Positions 9,888 to 20,300 of a DNA stretch of 29,386 nucleotides are shown here, piece after piece. The stretch is from positions 1 to 29,386 of the forward strand of contig UZAE01012269.1 in the NCBI GenBank assembly GCA_900617975.1. Reading direction: 5' to 3'. This DNA is from Rodentolepis nana (Eukaryota > Platyhelminthes > Cestoda > Cyclophyllidea > Hymenolepididae). Each line of letters begins with the position of its first letter. Positions within the stretch are counted from its first letter, which is position 1. The position numbers were made by a program, and so were the translations under genes. The notes under the pieces were generated by a model that searched no databases, was not told the DNA's origin, and saw only the letters and a list, made by a program, of their open reading frames with translations.

Positions 9888-10817
9888 ATGGGTGGACACG
9901 CTGATAATAGTGGATTTCCCCCAAATGTATCCTTAGTCAACCATCTCTCACATGCTGGTCTCCTTCCTAGCCATATTTATCTTGGAGTCTGTTTCTTCAT
10001 TCTTGGAGCGTGGTGGCTTTCAGCAGTTCTTCGCAAGCAGAATCATCGGAGTAGAAAAAGTGAAAGTCACCTCTCTTTTGCAGGCAATTGTGGACCATGT
10101 TCAAGCAAGATGTTTGAAGGAATCGTTAAAATTGTTGCTTGCATTGTTGGTTGTGTTATTGAGGCAATTACAGTTAAAGCTTTGGGTCGGGCCAGGAATT
10201 ACACCTATGAAACTGTTTACGCTAGCTTTATGCTAGCTGCTTTTGTCGATATCTTCCAGGGTCTACGAGTTGTCCTTCCCGAAGGAATTGACTACTTGAC
10301 TCACGCAGTAGCCTTCGCTAATCTCGCAATTCTGGCTAGGTCTCAGTCTTGGGGGCATCTTCATTTAACCGTGTCTACTCGAATGCTTACATCATATATT
10401 GCACTATTCGCAACTTTAGCGTTGTTAATGGAACTCTATAAACCAAAATCACAAATTCTTAAATTTATCAGAACGGGTACTGTTATGCTTCAAGGAGTGT
10501 GGTTCTGGCAGTCTGGAATCGTTCTTGACTCACGATTCGCTGAAAGGTGGACTGAAGAAGACCACGCCAATCTGATGTTCATCACCATTGCCTTCTCTTG
10601 GAATATGTGTGGAGTCGTCCTCTTCCATGTCTTCTATGCTGTTATAATGGGAAAAATTTTCGGTAGAAATGATTCTGAAGGCCCAAGGTCACGTTATTTA
10701 GAAAATACTGCAAATACCGCGAAGGAGTCTGCCAATCCTGAGTCAATAAATGATTACAAACCTCTTCAACAGAGTGATGCGTCATTTGATCTCACTGATT
10801 CCAATGAACAGTCGTAA
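9888..10817 (+). CDS. TMEM45-family (DUF716) multi-pass membrane protein
   Basis: Single-exon frame of 309 codons; an in-frame TAG at 9879-9881 fixes the ATG at 9888. The protein has about seven hydrophobic segments, near residues 29-48, 76-97, 108-126, 137-151, 166-183, 194-213 and 229-256. Family landmarks are SHIYLGVCFFILG near the N-terminus (GHI-PG-F--YG in vertebrate TMEM45), LLMELYKP at 179-186, MLQGVWFWQSGIVL at 200-213, and DHANLMFITIAFSWN at 225-239. Length matches the usual 270-310 aa. The hydrophilic tail (260-309) carries YKPL at 290-293, a possible tyrosine sorting motif. Family members sit in endosomal or plasma membranes and their biochemical role is poorly defined, so I infer none. 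The lack of introns is unusual next to the intron-rich carrier gene and may reflect retroposition. Confidence 0.9.
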   Translation: MGGHADNSGFPPNVSLVNHLSHAGLLPSHIYLGVCFFILGAWWLSAVLRKQNHRSRKSESHLSFAGNCGPCSSKMFEGIVKIVACIVGCVIEAITVKALGRARNYTYETVYASFMLAAFVDIFQGLRVVLPEGIDYLTHAVAFANLAILARSQSWGHLHLTVSTRMLTSYIALFATLALLMELYKPKSQILKFIRTGTVMLQGVWFWQSGIVLDSRFAERWTEEDHANLMFITIAFSWNMCGVVLFHVFYAVIMGKIFGRNDSEGPRSRYLENTANTAKESANPESINDYKPLQQSDASFDLTDSNEQS

Positions 10818-11195
10818 TTCACTAACACTGGGATCTTCATACAAATAGACTTCACCAAGGCTACTCATTGTCAGGAGTTTTAATTTGACATCAATCTAAT
10901 TTAACTGTTTTAGTGTCAACCACACTACTAACCACTCGACTGTTGATAACTATTCGCACTATTCTGCTACGCAACTATTCCCCACAATATCATATTATAT
11001 CCTACAAAAAAAGCCGTAAAGCACTTGAAGCAGATGTTTCTACAATTATGCCATCTACATTTGTTTCATTGGTAACCCACATTCGTTCTTAATATTTTTT
11101 GAGTCGCATTTAGAAAGGACTTTTAGAAAAGTAAGAAAATGATGTATAAAAAGTCAATATTTTAAAGATTAGTAATTTTTTACAGAAATAAGAAG

Positions 11196-11201
11196 AATAA
11201 A
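11196..11201 (+). other. Candidate poly(A) signal for the TMEM45-like gene
   Basis: AATAAA about 380 bp after the stop codon, the first perfect hexamer downstream on the plus strand. This would give a 3' UTR of roughly 0.4 kb. Confidence 0.4.
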
Positions 11202-11734
11202 TTATGAATAGCGGAAATGCTTACTAGTGCTTATGCAACACAATTTTTGCATTTTTTATGCACTTATGAGATGACTAATGAGTCGGTAACACTGGAGTTC
11301 TTCGGGTATTTGCATATTCAAGAAAATGCCAAAATATCTTCCGACTGTGTAGTTTAAAAAAACCGGCTGCGTAAGAAGAAAAAGTGTTGAGAATCATTGC
11401 AGAACTATCTGATTACATCAGCTCAAAAATCATCAAGAATTTCCTAGCAATTCCCAAGGTGATGGAGGGTTACAATGAAGACACATCCGACTGAAGAATT
11501 GGCCTATGAACAATAATCTTTGACTTTAAATCACGTTTTAAAAATGGCCTTTCTAGGCTCCTTCTGAATAAACAGGTTGGCAAATAGGTAAACCATTTTT
11601 GTTTCGATAATAAAGCAAATCGTTAATTATATTAACTGGGTATTATAATTAGTTATATTTTTAAATATAATGCAAAACGGCAAAAAATCAGTATATAGAA
11701 CCTTTTATTTTGTGAATTGAACTAAGATAACTAC

Positions 11735-11879
11735 CTGTTTGTTTATTGTCGAAGTGACTCGAATTTCTTTGTTTTCTTCTGCAAAATAAGCCATTTCATT
11801 TGGACATTGACTAGGAGTACTTAAAATACCATTGTGATCACTAATGCCACGCAGACCTGCTGTTCCCGTTGCTGGGCAA
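11735..11879 (-). CDS. Candidate exon of the minus-strand gene
   Basis: A minus-strand stretch of 145 nt, open for 48 codons, between an acceptor (..cttacaaaatag) and a donor (gtagtt after aaacag). It starts in phase 2 and ends in phase 0. An in-frame TAA at 11894-11896 means it must be spliced or start internally; an internal ATG at 11792-11794 would give a 20-codon first exon, MAYFAEENKEIRVTSTINKQ. The phase 0 end fits the 90-codon exon at 3482-3751, so this may be an alternative or more distal 5' exon of the FERM-like gene, which would place the TMEM45-like gene inside an 8-kb intron on the opposite strand. The acceptor lacks a good pyrimidine tract. Composition is coding-like; identity unknown. 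Confidence 0.35.
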
Positions 11880-11894
11880 CTATTTTGTAAGCAT

Positions 11895-12593
11895 TATGGT
11901 GTTTTCCGAACACAGGCCACTAGGACTTCACCAAATATTTCTTGGTTTACATTTCTCGTACTTTTACGAGAAAAAAAAAAAATACAATTTTTGCTATGGA
12001 AATACCAGAAAAAACCTAATCAACAAGGCTTGGTAGAAATATCTCACTGGACCTAATTCAGAAATTAAAAAAATTATTATTTTGTATTATATTTAAGAAA
12101 TGCTATGTTATTTATGCTTGATTACCCAAATAGCATGCTATGAGGTTATATAGAAAACACCTCTGTCATAGTTGACTGTCAGAATTACCCTATTGTGTGC
12201 CCGTTTCTCAATAGAGCAGATTAGAAATGACCCAATTTAGCATTCACTGCAAGAGAACAAGGCAATTAGCGCTTTCTAAATGGCCTCTTCGTGTTGAAAA
12301 GTAATTTCTTGTTTTTATTGGCTTGCATATGATTTTTCCATCGTGTTTATATAAAAATTGGACCAACACATTTTCACATTAAAAGGCAACTATTCGGAAT
12401 GATATGATTTTTTTCAAATAATATTAAACATCGAGAATGCAACCCGAATTTAAAAACTCTTGTGCCCTATGTGTTGAAATTTTTTTGAAATCTTCAGTTG
12501 TAGTGAGTGCATAGAATTTGTAGGCCCAATTCGGCTAAAGCGTCGAATACATTACCAAAGCTATGGGGACTGCGTTTAATTGAATTATTCAAT
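11895..12593. other. Non-coding, no feature seen
   Basis: AT-rich DNA with no supported exon or repeat on either strand. Its last bases (12594-12607, outside this interval) are the left target-site duplication of SINE copy B. Confidence 0.5.
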
Positions 12594-12607
12594 ATATTAC
12601 CAATTGT

Positions 12608-12941
12608 TTATTTATTTATTTATAACAAACGGCAGGCGTTTTGATAGCTATCATTGGCCCCTTAGTTGACTTTGGGCTTCACAGAAGGGAGGAGGAACAT
12701 CAATGTGAGGAGAATTCGGGAGGGGGAACAGAAGAGTGTTTCACAGATGTAAAAGAAACAGACAGACATAAAGGCTCAGAAAGGGTAAGATGAGTACTGT
12801 AGTAGGGGTCGAATATGACATACAGTGGGGGTGATGGTAGTTTGAAGTCAGAAGTCAACTGCCAGTTTATAGACTTTTTTTACCATATGAGTATACGTTG
12901 CCCAGGCTGCACCACGTGGAGGTAAGTCTATCCCACACCCC
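12608..12941 (-). mobile_element. SINE copy B (full length, antisense)
   Basis: Full-length minus-strand copy: on the plus strand it begins with the TTTATTTATTTATA tail complement and ends with the head complement ...TATCCCACACCCC. It is flanked by a perfect 13-14 bp duplication, atattaccaattgt at 12594-12607 and 12942-12955, which proves insertion by target-primed integration. The head still holds CACGTG. On the plus strand it carries GGAG|GTAAGT at 12918-12927, a consensus splice donor. Confidence 0.95.
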
Positions 12942-12955
12942 ATATTACCAATTGT

Positions 12956-14801
12956 AGGGAATGGTTCAATTTGCTTAAATTTCAAAAGCATGGAGATTGA
13001 ATTTCTCTGCGTGTAGAAAGAAGAGAGTGCTGCTATCACGGAACCATCGAACCTTTTGACAGAAGCGCTTGTCGGTCAATCTTCAAAATTCACTTTTGAA
13101 TATTTTAGAAAAGTTTACAATATAACACAACTCGCTTGATTAATAATGCCCTTGTGTATATCTGAATACCACATGCACGAATTCACCCAGAACTCGAAGA
13201 ACAAGCAGTGAAAATTATGTTTCAAACGTTCACAGTTAAAGCTCTTATTACAAATCTGACTATCCAATGTTTCAAGAATTCTAAAAGATATCCTGATTTT
13301 AGTCAATGCTCTTTAGTGAATCCCCTACTGCGACTTTAATGGGCAACATCATCATAAAGGCTTATGAAGGCAAGATTTAGAGAGGTGAGGTGGGGTTTGG
13401 GGTGGGAGTTCGGAGTGGTGGGTGACAGGAGGTGGTATATGGAGAGAATTCATGTTTATAATGAAGGATTTCAAAATTAATTTCTTCTCACAAAAGTTTC
13501 AGCTCAGTTCAGTTAAACACTCTCAGGCTTTTACTCATGTATTTCTAGGTGGGCATATGCACACGATTTTATCGGATTTTTAAACACCTAGTTTAACCAT
13601 GCCATGTCGCTCTAGTTCACAAACATCTTCCTCCTGATATTAACTGCAAATTTCAAGGAGGTGAGATCTTACGAATTATTCTTGAAAATACTTTATACAA
13701 TTCTTCATTTGCCTTTCAAATGTCTAAGCAATTAACGGTCCCTATTTAAAGTTAGAAAGAAGCACGCGATGTTGCCTCAGGCATAATGACTTACTCTTTT
13801 TTTCAGAACTCATTTTCTCGCTTTAATTTTAAAAATCAAAGCATACTTTGAAGAAATCACATCTTTGGTGCTGAAGCAATTTGAAATAAGTTAGTTCGCG
13901 TTCGCAAATTAAGAGCCTTGGAGCACGCACTAATTCTTGCAATTACAGAATGGTGTGCAGAAGTACCTAACGGGCCCTGTCTCTGTTCACCAATCCAATT
14001 GCAAATAAGCTAGAGTTCCAATACCTGTTAATTTAGTGAGTGGGTTACAAAATTTTTTACTGTTGTATAACTGTTTCAGTACCTTTAAATGGAAACATGA
14101 ATTGGTGAATTCTGTCACATAGAGGCAATATTTACTATCTTGACAATAACGGGCCATTTTCAAGGTGAATATTAGTGTTCGCGCCTATCCTGATATTGTT
14201 GACCATACTTCATTGTGTTTCACAATTTCAAATCTCAAGCATTGATTGAAAATTTAAGTACTTTCCATTTTGAATAACAGGGACTAATTGCTTATTCATT
14301 GAACCTCTAGAGCTGATAATTTTGTAAAGGCAAACATCTTTTACTTAAAAAATGATCAATTAATTTCGAGCCTTCAGATCTGAGGCCTTTCAATCATGTA
14401 CTAATGATTTTTAGAGGGCACTGAGCAGAATAAAATCGTATGTCTAAGATTGAAAATATATTGATCTAGAGTATGAAATGAAAGTTAAGAGTTAAGGCAG
14501 ATTTTTTTATTTTAAAGAGCAAGGACTTATTGAGGGTATTATATGTATAAAATTTTACCCCAAAGTTAATTAGGCTATAACAAAAGTAACAAGAAAGTTG
14601 ATTGCATGGAGAGAAAAGCGCTTATTGCAAATTATGTTAAGTACCCTATTGAAACTAAGGTCACATTGATTGAATAGTAATCGCTGATTGGCTGAAAAGG
14701 TCTCGTCAAGTGCAACCACACTTGCGGTCGATAACACATTTCTGGGTATTCTAACACACGAGGTCACTTTGGTAGCCTTCGAGAAGGCTGTATATACGGC
14801 G
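12956..14801. other. Gene-poor stretch with a G-rich patch
   Basis: No gene supported. Plus-strand 13392-13422 is G-rich (tggggtttggggtggg, then ggtggg) and could form a loose G-quadruplex. Minus-strand 14690-14705 reads CAGCCAATCAGCG, a CCAAT-box motif that could belong to a minus-strand promoter, but no start exon is visible beside it. Confidence 0.4.
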
Positions 14802-15087
14802 GCGTATACTCATATGGTAAAGAAGTCTATAAACCGTCAGTTGACTTATGACTTCAAACTACCGTGACCCCACTGTATGTCATATTCGATCCCTACCGCA
14901 GTACTCACCTCACCTTTTCTATGAATTTATGTCTGCTTGTCTGTCTCCTTTACATCTGTGAATCACTATTCTGTTCCATCTCTCTACTCTTTGCGACTTT
15001 GATGTTTCTCCACTCTGCGAAGCCCGAAGCCAACTAAAGGGTTATTAATAACTATCATAAAGCCAGCCATTGGATATAACTAAATGT
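14802..15087 (+). mobile_element. SINE copy C (5'-truncated, sense)
   Basis: Starts within the family at GCGTATACTCATATGG, so about the first 50 bases of the head are missing, and runs to the AT-rich tail. 5' truncation is typical of LINE-mediated retroposition. It has many differences from the other copies and no target-site duplication that I can see, so it is probably one of the older copies. Confidence 0.88.
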
Positions 15088-17359
15088 TACTAAAATTTGT
15101 AAATACCAAAATGGGACACGTGCTTTTGGCTTTACACTGTATCAATATGTATTCGTTTCACAGTAATGTTGCCATATTGGGACTTTTATGAACGACAAAA
15201 TCACTTATTGATATTAAACCGATTATATAAATGCCCTGGATGAACTCGGATTATGGATCTCGCTCATCTCTTGGGGTGCCATCTTATAAGATCATTTTCC
15301 CCTCTCAATAACTTGAATAGAAACAATTTCAACCATCCCATTTTGATTTAATAATACTTTCAATAGTCATTCATCATCGTAGACAAATATTCATTTGAAG
15401 CCATTGTACTAAAGGAGGAATTTTGAATTTTGACCTTCCAAAGACGTAATAAATGAAATAACAATTGACTAATGAAATGGTCATGGGTTCATAATTATCT
15501 AGCTGCACCATAAGTGGCAGTAATCTCCAAGGTCAATTAGAAGAACGCTTTCCAGCGCTCATTTTCGATTAAGAGTCTGTAAAATTGGGCCCATTTGTGT
15601 GAACCTTGATTTCTGTCGGCTCATTAACTCCCCAGGTGTGGTGGCAAATAACAAATAAATGAAAATTCTTTGAAGAGGCTTGCTTTTAGGTGACACATGT
15701 ACATTTTAAATGCTGACCAGTGAATTCCTTGATAATTTAATGATTTACTTCGGACGCTAGATTGATCAAATGTGCAGATTATAAGAATCGTTTAAGTGTC
15801 GAAATGACTAATATTTCATATTATGTTTACGGAGCGGAGCGAAAAACGAGATTTTAACATTTTGACACTAAACTATAGGAATTTCTGAATAGCACTTCGC
15901 CTTTGTAACCTTTACTGTTTGATAATAAGTAGCCGTAATTGGAGTAGTTTATAAGTCTTAAGAGACCAGCTAAATTAGAAAGAGGCATCAGTACTGAGGG
16001 AGAACGGTCTGAATTGTAAGAAGTGGGTTAAATAAAGTGGAATAGGACGATTGGCAATTTTTTCGATAGTTGTCGTTGTTTAGCAACTGACAGGAATGCC
16101 AGAGGTAGGAGGCAGTATACAAACAACATGGAGACAGCAGACACATGATTCAGAGCGGGAATTTATTATTCAATATTTTTGCTTTTGTTTTTATGACCTT
16201 CATGGTTTGGGACATTTTAACGAATTCCGGTCCAATGAAGACGAAATTTGTTAGCGTAAACATGACAATTGATCACAAATTTTAACCTTGTTATATTTTT
16301 ATATTTGCATAACTGTAAAAGTTTTCACGGCTTTACTGTTTACATAATTTTCTCTCTTGTTTATTATGAAATTATTTCGAAATAGCAGTTAACAACGTTT
16401 GAAAATGTGAGCGAAATTGCTCCATATACATTTAAACTTACAAATCTTTGACATAGTCCACTAATTAACGTTACTTGCAATTTCGGTATATATTTGCACT
16501 CAAGTCAAGGTAATACGAGCATGGAGAATTGAAGAGGATTATGTTTTAAAAAATTGGAGAACTCACAAAGCCACAATAACAGTGCTGACCGTATATGTAT
16601 AAAAATGTATTAATAATACTTCACCCAGACCGAAAAGCGACTGTGGATTGAAATCAAACCCATGCAAATGATTTGTTAAGTGCAAAACAGAATCATATCT
16701 AGGTAAATAGGAGCACTTTTAAACAAAAGGCACAATGTGTAGAACTCAATAGAAATCAATTCAACCTATCGCACGCTTTATTGTAGTATTGTGTACTATT
16801 GTGATAAGATTGTAAAATTTAACTTGGATTAAAACAATGTTGGACAAACTCCAACGGAGCCACTTGCGCACATTCCCTAACAAATTTAAACCACCTAAAA
16901 AATAATTGAAATAAAATTTTCTGGAAACAATTATATTAGAAAATTGCTTACTGATGTTGATTTCATCAATGCCGGCTTTAATTTAAATTTATTTTGTGAG
17001 ATATTAATCTTTGAAATTGAAGAGAAATATGTTCTCAATTTCCTTACTATGCAAACAGGATTCGCACGAACGACTTATCATAGCGATCAGTTTGCACAGA
17101 TCACAAACTGTTCTATTTTTATAAGTCCTGAACATGATGTTTTGCCATTGAAATGGGAACATTCGCACTCGTTTTCAATAATAATGAAAGTAAGATGAAC
17201 AAAACGCTAAAATTTATGTACAAAATTAGATCAATTGTTTACCATTTATAAATTTAAAATTTAAGTAAAAATAATTGATCTTAGAAAAGCGGCAGATGTA
17301 CTTATTCTATATTATTTTAAGTCAATACTTAAAAGCTTCTTTGAATTGATCGAATTTAC
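15088..17359. other. Intergenic, no clear feature
   Basis: No gene supported on either strand. The frame at 16944-17198 has no recognisable motif and no splice context, and is treated as chance. A GC-richer patch at 16070-16170 might be an old repeat, but nothing else in the window matches it. The promoter of the carrier gene should lie in the right part; no TATA box could be assigned. Confidence 0.45.
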
Positions 17360-17361
17360 AG
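17360..17361 (+). other. Possible (trans-)splice acceptor for the carrier mRNA
   Basis: gaatttacag|caag lies 25 bp before the start codon, and an in-frame TGA (17342-17344) lies further upstream. Flatworms add a spliced leader to many mRNAs at such acceptors. It could equally be a cis acceptor for a non-coding 5' exon. Confidence 0.3.
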
Positions 17362-17386
17362 CAAGTTATTTGTCTCATCACGTTTA

Positions 17387-20300
17387 ATGAAGGCCACAGA
17401 GCCGGCTTTAAAGGATTCTAGTAAAACCGAATACGATGTAAGACTTTCGCATTTACTTTAATTTTCCAATTTCTTCTCAGCGCAAGGGCTTAACCGCTTT
17501 GAACTTCGTCATTGGTGGTCTTGCGGGATGCTGTGCAAAATCCGTTATCGCTCCACTGGATCGGGCTAAAATTAATTTTCAGGGTAAATGGGCTTTATTG
17601 ACACTTATTTCTAGCATCTGAGATGTGCTTTAATGTAAAGACTCTCCTCCATTTCTTCAAAAAATCATACAGAACTGCTGGCATTACTAGTTTCTGGCGT
17701 GGTAATTCGGCAACATTGACTCGTATATTTCCCTATTCTGCTTGTCAGTATGGGGTTCATGAAAAAGCAAAGCAATTCCTTGGATTAACCGATATCTCAA
17801 ACAATTCTTTGTAAGAGTAATCCTAATCAATGGACACTGCGTTTTGTCTTCTCTATAAAGTTGACACGTTCTCCTCTCTCTTATATTAGATCGATAACAC
17901 AAGTTCGAAGTCGGCGGTTTATCGCAGGATGCACAGCTGGGTCAGTTTCTGTAGCCTTAACGTATCCTCTTGATTTGGTTCGAGCCCGAATGGCTATCAC
18001 AGAACGCGTCAGGTGCGTACATTAAAAATCTTTTAAATTGTAACTTTTCGTTATTTTTGCTTTAAACACGCTTTTTTTCTATTTTAGATATGCTAACCTC
18101 TTTGACATTGCTCGAATGACCTATCGAGAGGAGGGATTGCTTTCGCTTTATCGTGGATTTACTCCTGCTTTAATCGGCATTCTTCCCTATTCCGGTATCG
18201 CATTTTCAACTTTCGAAACTCTCAAGGAGTGGCGACTTAGTAAGTTCTAAAATCGTTTCTATCCATTTTGTTCTAAACAATGGCATCCTAAAAGTGCTTA
18301 AATTGCTACGTAATAGTGTGAAGCCCTATTCCCACCCACGCGACCCCTCCCCCCCCCTCCCAGTACCACTCGTGACAGCTCTATTTAGTAACTAATTTAA
18401 TTTGACCCTAGGGATATCATGTCTGCCTTTTTGCATTTTCTTGAACTTGTTTTCAATCGTCACTGTTAGCAGAATATTGATTTGCGATGTGCTCTCATCT
18501 CTCTGTGTTCGCCACTTTTTCCGTCTCCTAGTTGATTGTGCAATTGCAGGTACAAATGGGATTTAAGATAAAATCCAATTCGCTTTTGTCATTTGCCTTT
18601 TTATTATAAGTCTGTAAGTCAAATTGTTCCTTTCCCCTCCATTTCGTGCAATAGCTTATTTTAAAGTCATCGTTAATAAGCAGCTATTTTACTTTTTTAA
18701 AGTATTTTAAGTACCTTAATTTAAAATCTGTTTTGGCCTTCTCCGAAGAAAACGCTTTCATTGGAATCTAGTGCAAATATTGTTTACATCTTTCTTGCCA
18801 TTGATTTGGTAACTGGTTTAATCATTGTCATTTTCTTTTTTGCTTCTCTCATTGATGATTTTGTCCTTTTTTCGCTTTGAGCACATTTAGATTGAGAATT
18901 CACCACTTCATTATATCCTTTCTCGTAATAGTAGACAATCATTTCCTAAGCTTTAGATAAAGCAGAGGTGTGTACTGGTCATGGCAATTTCCTTTCAACG
19001 ACTTGAATGGCTTAGTTTCTATGAGAGTACTTGAAATCATTTTTGCATTTCACACATCGATTAAAAATCGCCTTTTACTCGATAAAGTACACTTTGTTTT
19101 GACCATCATTGGTGTAGCAATTTTTTTTACCATTACAGATTTAGTTAAGAGAAGCTTTTAAATGAGCCCAATGATTCCCTAAGTCGTAGTCGGTCCCCTT
19201 TTTTGTCAATTTTGCCCTTAAACACTCCATCTATTAGACACTGATTTTTTCACCCACTTTCTAGAGAGGCGAATATCACCGGATGGTCGGTCTCCTCAAC
19301 GTCTTCGACCTATTGAAAACCTATTTTGCGGAGCATTTGCGGGTGTCCTTGGCCAAACTGCCTCCTACCCCCTTGATATCGTTCGTCGAAGAATGCAGAC
19401 AGCCGGTGTCACTGGCAAGTTCCCTTTTGCTCTACCCTTAATATAAATATAAAAAACGGATAACCACGTGTGCATAAATTCTATTTAAAGGCACTCTGGA
19501 ATTTCACGCTCTCTGATCTTGTGATTTTGTAATAATTCAATCTTTTTAGACTATTTTGTTATTTTTGTAGCAAGTTGTCAAATTTTTACGCACTCAAAAA
19601 TTTCAGTTGCTGGCAATCAGAAAACCTGGGCACACCATTTTATCATACGTCAATACCTTATGGCCACAATTCTCTAAACTCAATAAGATACATAAATTCC
19701 TTGAATTTAAGGTTTACTTCAAAGTTGTATCTGGTAACGCCCCTTCTATTTAACGCAGTAAAACCGATATTCAAATTCTATGATTAAGCAATGACAGATT
19801 GTTGATTTCATTGTTTTGGCGCACAAAAAATTCCTCTTTTTTTCTCTTCAGCACAATCACATTTGATCAAAGGAAGCTGTCGGTCTTAAAAGGAGCTTAT
19901 TGTGCTATTTGGCATTGAATGCCTGAATCACAGAAGAAATAATAAACGATTTGTATGGCAGGGGGGGTTGTTAAGTGGCGTATTTGTCCTCTTTGTGGAA
20001 CACTAGGTCCTTATTATCGATTTCGGTTGCACTGTTCCATTTATACAACACTGATGGGTCAATGAAGACATTGTTGCCATGACTATGTATTTATTTATAC
20101 CAAATGGCAGGTATTTTGATAGTTTCATTAGTCCTTTAGTTGGCTTCAGGCTTCACAGAGGGGAAGGAAAATCAAAGTGAAAAAAATCGAGAGGGGTGGG
20201 GAACAGAAGAGTGTTTTAAAGATGTAAAAGGGAGACACAAAGGTAGAGAAAAAGGTGAAGTGAGTACAATAGAAGTAGTCGAATATGACATACAGTGAGG

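Noticed and set aside
12848..13039. 63-codon minus-strand frame.
   Set aside because: Runs into SINE copy B; the unique part has no recognised family or splice context.
14570..14767. 65-codon minus-strand frame.
   Set aside because: No recognised motif and no splice sites that fit the neighbouring gene model; only the CCAAT word in it is of note.
16070..16170. Possible LTR-like patch (agcgggaatttattatt).
   Set aside because: No second copy, polypurine tract or TG/CA ends were found in the window.
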